Of a stretch of DNA of 64,000 nt, positions 58,654 to 64,000 are shown in pieces. The notes under the pieces are model-generated. The model did not search any database, was not told where the DNA came from, and saw only the letters and a list, made by a program, of their open reading frames with translations. How positions within the stretch are numbered: the stretch's first letter is position 1; each line of letters starts with the position of its first letter. The stretch is from Acidimicrobiales bacterium. GTDB taxonomy: Bacteria > Actinomycetota > Acidimicrobiia > Acidimicrobiales > Bog-793. The DNA lies in assembly GCA_035533595.1 (NCBI GenBank), contig DATLTN010000024.1, positions 65,661 to 129,660 of the forward strand. Reading direction: 5' to 3'. Position numbers and translations under genes: made by a program.

Positions 58654-59361
58654 ATGGCGGCGCCCTTCGTCCGCCAGCTCCTCTCCGGAAGGGACTTCGC
58701 CACCGGCGACCGCGTCGCCGCCGCGATGCGCAACTACATCTACGTCGTCGGCGACGCCGACAGCCGCCGCGCCCTGCTCGTCGACCCCGCGTACGAGCCG
58801 CTCGAGCTCCTTGCCGCGTTGCGCGCCGAGGAGCTCACCCTCGACGGGGTGGTGCTCACGCACTACCACGCCGACCACGCGGGCGGCACCATCGGCGAGA
58901 CGGCGATCAACGGCACCGCCGCGCTCCTCGAAGTGGTCGACGTGCCCGTCCACATCCAGCGCGCGGAGCGCCCGTGGGTGGAGCGCGGCGCCGGCCTCGG
59001 CGGCGAGAGCCTCGTCGACCACGACAGCGGCGACGAGCTCGCCGTCGGGGACGTGACCTTCCACCTCCTGCACACCCCCGGCCACACCCCCGGCAGCCAG
59101 TGCCTGCTCGTCGGGGACGACCTCGTCACCGGGGACACCCTTTTCCTCCGCGGCTGCGGCCGCACCGATCTGCCGGGCGGCGACCCCGAGGCGCTCTACG
59201 AGAGCCTGCTCGCTCGCCTCGCGCCGCTCGGCGACGAGACCGTGGTCCTCTGCGGCCACGCCTACGTCGACGCCCCCTCCGCGACCCTCGGCGAGCTCCG
59301 TCGTAGCAATCCCGTCCTCTTCCCGACCGAGAAGGAGCGCTGGCTCGCCCGCTTCTCGTGA
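58654..59361 (+). CDS. metallo-beta-lactamase fold hydrolase (glyoxalase II / persulfide dioxygenase-like)
   Basis: 235 residues. The metal motif is LTHYHADHAGG, later HTPGHTPGSQCLL (His), GDTLFLRGCGRTDLPGGDP (Asp) and VLCGHAYVD (His). The GDTLF..GCGRTD stretch is shared with glyoxalase II and ETHE1-type persulfide dioxygenases; the latter often carry it in actinobacteria. It is 3 bp from the helicase stop, so likely same transcript. Thiol substrate, exact identity unknown. Confidence 0.88.
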   Translation: MAAPFVRQLLSGRDFATGDRVAAAMRNYIYVVGDADSRRALLVDPAYEPLELLAALRAEELTLDGVVLTHYHADHAGGTIGETAINGTAALLEVVDVPVHIQRAERPWVERGAGLGGESLVDHDSGDELAVGDVTFHLLHTPGHTPGSQCLLVGDDLVTGDTLFLRGCGRTDLPGGDPEALYESLLARLAPLGDETVVLCGHAYVDAPSATLGELRRSNPVLFPTEKERWLARFS

Positions 59362-59386
59362 CGCGGACCAGCCGAAAAGGAGACCG

Positions 59387-59797
59387 ATGGACACCGACAC
59401 CGCCCTCGACTTCGTCGCCACCCACCACCACGCCGTGCTCGCCACCCGTCGACGCGACGGCGGCACCCAGCTGTCGCCGATCACCGTGGCCCTGAACGAG
59501 CAGCGGCACGTGGTCATCTCCACCCGCGAGACGGCGGTGAAGACGGCCAACCTGCGGCGCGAGCCGCGCGCCACGCTCTGCGTCCTGCAGGACGCCTTCT
59601 TCGGCGGGTTCGTCCAGCTCGAGGGGGAGGCGACCGTGCACTCCCTCCCCGAGGCGATGCCGGGCCTCGTCGCCTACTACCGTGCCGCCGCCGGCGAGCA
59701 CCCCGACTGGGCCGAGTACGAGGAGTCGATGGCCCACGAGCGGCGGGTGCTCATCGAGATCGTCGTCGACCGCGTGGGCCCGAACGTCTCCGGTTGA
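59387..59797 (+). CDS. PPOX-class F420-dependent enzyme
   Basis: 136 residues, split-barrel flavin/deazaflavin-binding fold. DFVATHHHAVLATRRRDGGTQLSPITVALNEQRHVVISTRETAVKTANLRREPRATLCVLQD is the family's nucleotide-binding half. Such proteins (Rv1155-like) use F420 in reduction of varied small molecules. AAAAGGAG precedes the ATG at good spacing. With the FrhB-like gene this implies the host makes F420. Confidence 0.87.
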   Translation: MDTDTALDFVATHHHAVLATRRRDGGTQLSPITVALNEQRHVVISTRETAVKTANLRREPRATLCVLQDAFFGGFVQLEGEATVHSLPEAMPGLVAYYRAAAGEHPDWAEYEESMAHERRVLIEIVVDRVGPNVSG

Positions 59798-59828
59798 GCC
59801 GCGCCGCCGCGGCCGCGCCGCCGCCCCG

Positions 59829-59834
59829 TAACCT
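59829..59834 (+). promoter_or_regulatory. -10 box of the PAP2 gene, leaderless type
   Basis: TAACCT, six bases (CAGGTA) before the ATG at 59841; no ribosome site. Confidence 0.55.
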
Positions 59835-59840
59835 CAGGTA

Positions 59841-60512
59841 ATGCGGCATGCGGACCGACCCGGCCCGACCTCGCTCCTGCTCGGCCTGGAGCTCGCCTTC
59901 GGGGTGGCGCTCCTCGGCGCGGCGACCGTCGCGGGGCTCGTCTTCGTGCACCGTCCGGGGCTGAACCGCCTCGACGCCTTCGCCTACAACGCGCTCCCCC
60001 CCGACCAGGGCTCGCACGTGCTCCACGACATCGCCCTGCTCGGCTCGCTCGAGGCGCTGGTGATCGGGATCGGCATCGCGATCGCCACCTCGATTTGGCG
60101 GGACCTCGCCCGCACCGCCGCCTGCGCGGTCGGACCGCTCGTCGCGGTGCTGATCACCGAGCAGGTGGCCAAGCCCTTCGTCGGCCGCCCCGCCTACCTC
60201 GGCGGCTACTCCTACCCGTCGGGGACGGTGACCGCGGCCGCTGCGCTCGCCACCGTCTTCGTGCTCGCCTCGCCGAGGCTCTTCCGGCCGCTCGCCGTCG
60301 TGCTCGGCCTCGGCGCCATTGCCGCTGTCTCGGCGGCGGTGATCGCGATGCGCTGGCACTTCGCGACCGACACCTTCGGGGGCGCGTGCGTCGGCACCGG
60401 CTCGGTCTTCACCCTCGACGCGCTGTTCCACCTCCCCGGCAACCTCCGGACCCAGCTCCGCGAGAGCCGCGCCCGCTCGGCGAGCGAGGGGCACTTCCTG
60501 CAGCGGGTCTGA
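59841..60512 (+). CDS. PAP2 superfamily membrane phosphatase
   Basis: 223 residues with five or six hydrophobic helices. Phosphatase motifs are KPFVGRP (KxxxxxxRP-like), YPSGTVTAAAALA (PSGH site with T instead of H) and MRWHFATDTFGG (SRxxxxxHxxxD-like). The second motif's histidine is replaced by threonine, as in some members. It probably hydrolyses a lipid phosphate such as phosphatidate or undecaprenyl diphosphate at the outer face of the membrane. Confidence 0.85.
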   Translation: MRHADRPGPTSLLLGLELAFGVALLGAATVAGLVFVHRPGLNRLDAFAYNALPPDQGSHVLHDIALLGSLEALVIGIGIAIATSIWRDLARTAACAVGPLVAVLITEQVAKPFVGRPAYLGGYSYPSGTVTAAAALATVFVLASPRLFRPLAVVLGLGAIAAVSAAVIAMRWHFATDTFGGACVGTGSVFTLDALFHLPGNLRTQLRESRARSASEGHFLQRV

Positions 60513-60522
60513 GCTGAGGACG

Positions 60523-60555
60523 ACCTCCGCCCCGGCCTTGGACCGGCGCGGAGGT
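60523..60555. terminator. hairpin between convergent genes
   Basis: ACCTCCGC and GCGGAGGT pair over 8 bases; inside, CCGG segments form a second short stem. It lies 11 bp past the PAP2 stop and before the stop of the convergent gene, so it can serve both directions. Confidence 0.55.
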
Positions 60556-60578
60556 GTCAGAGGGGCGTCGCCCGCGAC

Positions 60579-61625
60579 TCAGACGTGGTGGAACTCAGGC
60601 TTGAAGAGGTCCTCCACCTGCGGCCGCTCCTTGATGAAGCCCTGCTCGTGGGACATCTGGATCATGAACTCGAGCATCGGCCGGTTGTTCTCCATCCCGT
60701 AGGGGTAGGGGTCCTCGCCGACGATCGAGCGGGTCATCGCGAGGTACTCGGGGCCGAAGATCATCGCCGAGGGGACGTTCCCGACGAGGTCCCGCGCCGC
60801 CACGGTCTTCGCGTCGATGAGGCCGCGGTAGAGGTTGAAGGCGACCCACGGGTACTTCTCGTAGATGTCGCCGCGGATCGCGAAGAAGTGGTTGGCGGGG
60901 ATGAAGCCGTGCGCCTCGAAGAAGCGCTTGCCCTCCGCGATGCGGTCCGGGAAGAGCGGCTTCACCTTGGAGGCGTCCCCGGTGGCCGGCGGGCGCATCG
61001 TCGCCCGGTCGACGAAGTTCCAGTTCATCGCGCCCGTCGTGTACTTGCCCTCCGAGACGCCGAGGCCGCCGCGCCCGCCCGGGCCGAGGTCGATCTCGTG
61101 GTCGAGGAGCATCTGGCGGAGCGTCTTCTCCTTGGGCACGCGGTGGAACTTGATCCCCTCCTGGGGGACGAACTCGGTCGCGCCGCCGTGCGAGAGCTCC
61201 TCGGTGCGCTCCATGTACCACTCGAGGTCGAACTGGGAGACGCCGAAGTCATGCTCGAGGATGCCGCGCGTCCACAGCGCCGAGGTCTGCTGGTACTCGC
61301 CGACCCCGATGCGCTTGCCGGCGAGGCCGGTCGGACCGGTGATCCCCGAGTCGACGTGGTAGTGGACGTTCGAGTGCATGAACATCCGGCTCGGGAAGGC
61401 GGGGATGGCGACCATGTCCGCGCCCTGGTCGTGGGCGATCAGGAAGGAGGAGATCGACATCTCGAAGAACTCGAACTGGTCGAAGCTCAACTGCCGCCAG
61501 AAGTGCTCGGAGGGGTGTGAGTGGGTGGGCACGATGTCGATGCCCTCCGCCTCGACCTCGGCGTTCAGGAGCGGCTCGACCCGTTCATTGACCCCGCCGA
61601 CATAGGACAGCTGAAGTTTGGACAA
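60579..61625 (-). CDS. periplasmic-binding-protein-like protein related to 4,5-dihydroxyphthalate decarboxylase
   Basis: 348 residues from the TTG at 61625, with AAGGAGGGG just upstream. The fold is that of ABC binding proteins (NMT1/ThiY/SsuA-like): NERVEPLLNAEVEAEGIDIVP, FEFFEMSISSFLIAHDQG, GKRIGVGEYQQTSALWTRGIL and AIRGDIYEKYPWVAFNLYRGLI. It has no signal peptide and no permease or ATPase beside it. The EGIDI...FDxFEMSISS pattern is also that of Pht5, 4,5-dihydroxyphthalate decarboxylase. A cytoplasmic aromatic-acid decarboxylase or sensor is as likely as a transport role. Confidence 0.75.
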   Translation of the reverse strand: MSKLQLSYVGGVNERVEPLLNAEVEAEGIDIVPTHSHPSEHFWRQLSFDQFEFFEMSISSFLIAHDQGADMVAIPAFPSRMFMHSNVHYHVDSGITGPTGLAGKRIGVGEYQQTSALWTRGILEHDFGVSQFDLEWYMERTEELSHGGATEFVPQEGIKFHRVPKEKTLRQMLLDHEIDLGPGGRGGLGVSEGKYTTGAMNWNFVDRATMRPPATGDASKVKPLFPDRIAEGKRFFEAHGFIPANHFFAIRGDIYEKYPWVAFNLYRGLIDAKTVAARDLVGNVPSAMIFGPEYLAMTRSIVGEDPYPYGMENNRPMLEFMIQMSHEQGFIKERPQVEDLFKPEFHHV

Positions 61626-61772
61626 CTTCCCCTCCTTGGACGACCTGGGGGATCCAAAGAGGCGGACGCAGCTCCCCCGAGATGCGAAACGGCACGATGC
61701 CGGCGCGTCCGACAAGCTCATCGTAGTTCCGGCCCCCGTCGCGGGCCTCTTTGAAAGATCGGTGCAGGAACC

Positions 61773-62705
61773 TTGAGCGAGCTCGACGACGCGCCGGCGG
61801 GGGCCATCGGCCCGCCCCGCACGCGCCTCGCCGTCGTCCTCCTCGTGCTCGTCACCGCCGCCTGGGGGTCGACCTTCCTCCTCGTGAAGGACGTGATCGG
61901 CGAGATGCCGGCGATGCGCTTCCTCGCGCTGCGCTTCGTCCTCGCCGCGCTCGCCCTCGTCGTGCTGCGGCCGCGCGCGCTTTTCGCCCTCCCCCTGCCG
62001 CTCCTCGGTCGGGGGATGCTCCTCGGCGGCTTCCTCGCCGGTGGCTACGTCTTCCAGACCCTCGGCCTCGAGCACACCTCGGCCGCGGTCTCCGGCTTCG
62101 TCACCGGCCTCGCCGTCGTCTTCACCCCCCTCCTCGCCTGGCCGCTGCTCGGTCACCGCTGCGCGCCGAGCACCCTCGTCGCAGTGGCGGTCGCGACGAG
62201 CGGCCTCGCGGTGTTGTCCCTCCGGGGCGCACAGCTCGGCGTCGGCGAGCTGCTCACGGTGCTCGGCGCTCTCTGCTACGCGCTGCAGATCGTCGGACTC
62301 GGCGCCTGGGCCCGCGCCGGCGAGCTCTACCGCCTCACGGTGCTGCAGCTCCTCACCGTCGCGGTGATCTGCACCGCCGCCGCGCTCCCCGGGGGGCTCG
62401 CGCTGCCGAGCGGCGCGCTCTCCTGGTTCGGGGTCGTCGCCACCGCACTGTTGGCGACGGCGATCGCCTTCGTCGTGCAGAGCTGGGCGCAGTCCTTCAT
62501 CTCACCGACGCGCGCGGCGATCATCTTCACCCTCGAGCCCGCCTTCGCCGGCCTCGTCGCCTACCTCGGCGGGGAGACCTTCGGCTGGCCGGTGCTCGTC
62601 GGCGGGGTGCTCGTCGTGACGGCGATGTTCCTCGCCGAGCTCGGCCCCGAGGTCGAGGCGCTCCCCGGTGGGGACGCCCGGGAGCGCCCCGCGGAGTGCC
62701 GGTAA
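61773..62705 (+). CDS. EamA/DMT-family transporter
   Basis: 310 residues with ten hydrophobic helices in two five-helix repeats. The first repeat holds AAWGSTFLLVKDVIGEMPAMRFLALRFVLAALAL and the second ALCYALQIVGLGAWAR...SFISPTRAAIIFTLEPAFAGLVAYLGGE, the EamA pattern. The TTG start follows GCAGGAA. It exports a small metabolite, perhaps an amino acid or purine; the 147-bp divergent gap (61626-61772) shows no clear boxes. Confidence 0.9.
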   Translation: MSELDDAPAGAIGPPRTRLAVVLLVLVTAAWGSTFLLVKDVIGEMPAMRFLALRFVLAALALVVLRPRALFALPLPLLGRGMLLGGFLAGGYVFQTLGLEHTSAAVSGFVTGLAVVFTPLLAWPLLGHRCAPSTLVAVAVATSGLAVLSLRGAQLGVGELLTVLGALCYALQIVGLGAWARAGELYRLTVLQLLTVAVICTAAALPGGLALPSGALSWFGVVATALLATAIAFVVQSWAQSFISPTRAAIIFTLEPAFAGLVAYLGGETFGWPVLVGGVLVVTAMFLAELGPEVEALPGGDARERPAECR

Positions 62706-62708
62706 CCT
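62703..62708 (+). promoter_or_regulatory. -10-like box before the GAF/SpoIIE gene
   Basis: TAACCT, nine bases before the GTG at 62718, inside the last codons of the EamA gene. Confidence 0.35.
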
Positions 62709-62717
62709 GGTCTTCCT

Positions 62718-64000
62718 GTGACGGAGCGGCTTCCGCTGTACCTGGACCCGCGATTGACGGAGGAGATACGCGCCCGTCTCACGCCTGGGGAGTCGCTCGA
62801 CGACTTCGTCCGGTCCGCGCTGCGGACACGCCTCGACAAGCCGGAGGGGGGCCACCGCGACGACCCCGAGTACCTGCGCGGGCTGCAGGCGATCACCGCC
62901 GCGCTGGCGAACGCGCGCGACCTCGAGGAGGTCTGCGACGTCATCCTCCGCGAGACCGGCGGCGCCGGGGAGCCCGCGATCTGGCGCCTCGAGAACGGCC
63001 GTCTGCTGCTCGTCGGTGGGAGCGAGCTCTCCCGGCAGTTCCCGGAGATCCCCCTCGACGACCGCTACCCGGCGCGGGCCAACCTCGCCTCGGGTGAGGC
63101 GCTGTTCGTCGAGGACCGCGACGAGCTGCTCGCCCGCTGGCCGATCCTCGAGTCGGCGCCGACGCACGCCTTCGCCGGCCTCCCGCTCGTCGTCGAGGGC
63201 CGCCGCCACGGGCTGATGGCGATCGGTTACACCGAGGACCACCCCTTCAGCCAGGGAGAGCGGAACTACCTGCGCTCGGTCGCCGAGCAGGCGGCGGTCG
63301 CGATCGAGCGTGCCGAGCTCCGCCAGGTGAGCGCTGAGGCCCAGACCCGCCGCGAGGTGATCGCCGAAGCGACCTTCGAGATGTCGGCGCCGCACAGCTC
63401 GGCCGAGGCCCTGCTGCAGCGCCTCGCCGACCTCGCGGTGCCGCGCTTCGCGGACTGGTCGATGGTCTACGTCCGACGCGGGGAGCGCTTCGAGCGCGTC
63501 GCCTCGGCGCGCAGCGCGGTGATCGGCGACGAGGCGGAGGCCTACTCCCGGGAGCGGCCGCTGCGCGAGATGCTCCTCGCCGCCGGCGCGCACGAGAACG
63601 AGGCATGGATCCTCACCACCGAACCGGGGGACGCGACACCCGGCGCGAGCGCGCTCCTCGAGCACCTCGGCCTCTCCTCGCTCATCTGCGTGCCCGTCAG
63701 CGCGAACGAGCACGCGAACGCGCTGATGCTCTTCGGCAGCGGCGCCGAGCGCGCCGTCTACCGCAACGCCGACCTCAGCCTCGCGAGCAGCCTCGCGGCG
63801 CGCGCCACGATCGCCCTCGACCACCACCGCACCGAGCAGGAACGCCGGGCCTTCGCGGAGACGATCACCCGCGCGATCCTCCCCGGCAGCTTCCCCGCCC
63901 TCCCGGGGCTCAGCTTCGGCGCCTGTTTCGAGCCCTCCGGCGAGGGCTCGGTGGGCGGTGACTGGTACGACGTCTTCGAACTGCGGGGGGGCGGCTACGC
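62718..64000 (+). CDS. GAF-domain PP2C-type phosphatase (RsbU/SpoIIE), C-terminus outside window
   Basis: The visible 427 residues run off the window without a stop. Residues 1-40 (LPLYLDPRLTEEIRARLTPGESLDDFVRSALRTRL) look like a ribbon-helix-helix DNA-binding or dimerisation module, unusual on such a protein. Two GAF domains follow (about 50-205 and 220-375: CDVILRETGGAGEPAIWRLE.., AEALLQRLADLAVPRFADWSMVYVRRG..). The SpoIIE phosphatase begins at residue 376 (FAETITRAILPGSFPALPGLSFGACFEPSGEG, GGDWYDVFEL with the metal Asp). It should dephosphorylate an anti-sigma antagonist in response to a signal sensed by the GAF domains. Confidence 0.88.
   Translation, partial: MTERLPLYLDPRLTEEIRARLTPGESLDDFVRSALRTRLDKPEGGHRDDPEYLRGLQAITAALANARDLEEVCDVILRETGGAGEPAIWRLENGRLLLVGGSELSRQFPEIPLDDRYPARANLASGEALFVEDRDELLARWPILESAPTHAFAGLPLVVEGRRHGLMAIGYTEDHPFSQGERNYLRSVAEQAAVAIERAELRQVSAEAQTRREVIAEATFEMSAPHSSAEALLQRLADLAVPRFADWSMVYVRRGERFERVASARSAVIGDEAEAYSRERPLREMLLAAGAHENEAWILTTEPGDATPGASALLEHLGLSSLICVPVSANEHANALMLFGSGAERAVYRNADLSLASSLAARATIALDHHRTEQERRAFAETITRAILPGSFPALPGLSFGACFEPSGEGSVGGDWYDVFELRGGGY

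Noticed and set aside
61626-61772. Leaderless box for the EamA gene
   Set aside because: No TANNNT at the six-base spacing; a GCAGGAA ribosome site is present instead.

Overview
This is a high-GC chromosomal segment with very dense gene packing: 4-bp ATGA/GTGA overlaps are common, many genes start with GTG, and some with TTG. I infer an actinomycetote, most likely a deep branch such as Acidimicrobiia. The supporting markers are actinobacterial integration host factor (mIHF), the bacterial proteasome activator Bpa with its C-terminal GQYL, the DUF3090/SCO1664/histidine-phosphatase trio, a PriA that has lost its helicase motifs, F420-type proteins, a mycothiol-enzyme-like gene and a menaquinone pathway. 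I found no rRNA, tRNA, CRISPR array, transposase or prophage gene.

Layout. 2-1797 (+): the end of an acyl-CoA dehydrogenase overlapping a type III polyketide synthase. 1832-6163 (-): mihF, gmk, rpoZ, coaBC, priA. 6244-12389: a dipeptide/oligopeptide ABC transporter with a fused two-domain ATPase on + and the binding protein and two permeases on -. 12582-21588 (-): the whole pyrimidine operon pyrR-pyrB-pyrC-carA-carB-pyrD-pyrF, headed by a PyrR-binding hairpin. 21688-27585 (-): Nfu-type Fe-S protein, fused aroK-aroB, aroQ, pepQ, efp, nusB and a PurM-like gene. 27660-30915 (+): a tightly coupled ATP-grasp / CCAEP-tail radical SAM / shikimate kinase operon of unknown product. 31008-36404: a Cys-rich protein, a small zinc ribbon, RNase D, flavin reductase, lipoprotein, tyrS and DUF169. 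36417-45342: a frameshifted mycothiol-isomerase-like gene and a menaquinone cluster spread over both strands (menD, menH, menA, menB, menE), then a DUF255 thioredoxin-fold protein and an unknown gene. 45359-49843: an unknown gene, dnaE and a structured dnaE leader. 49916-54897 (-): amidohydrolase, bpa, msrB and the DUF3090 cluster. 54923-64000: family 5 uracil-DNA glycosylase, FrhB-like protein, Bcp peroxiredoxin, DEAD-box helicase, metallo-beta-lactamase protein, F420/PPOX protein, PAP2 phosphatase, a periplasmic-binding-like protein, an EamA transporter and a GAF/SpoIIE phosphatase cut by the window end.

How it fits together. From mihF to priA and from nfu to pyrF the order is the classic actinobacterial housekeeping order, but the peptide transporter block sits between pyrF and mihF, which are usually neighbours. 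Pyrimidine genes are probably controlled by PyrR acting on the leader RNA. Many first genes carry a TANNNT box exactly six bases before the start codon, which points to widespread leaderless transcription. The best candidates for undescribed biology are the ATP-grasp/radical SAM/aroK operon, the degenerate kinase domain of the aroK-aroB fusion alongside an intact second AroK, and the dnaE leader with inverted DnaA-type boxes and two mutually exclusive hairpins.
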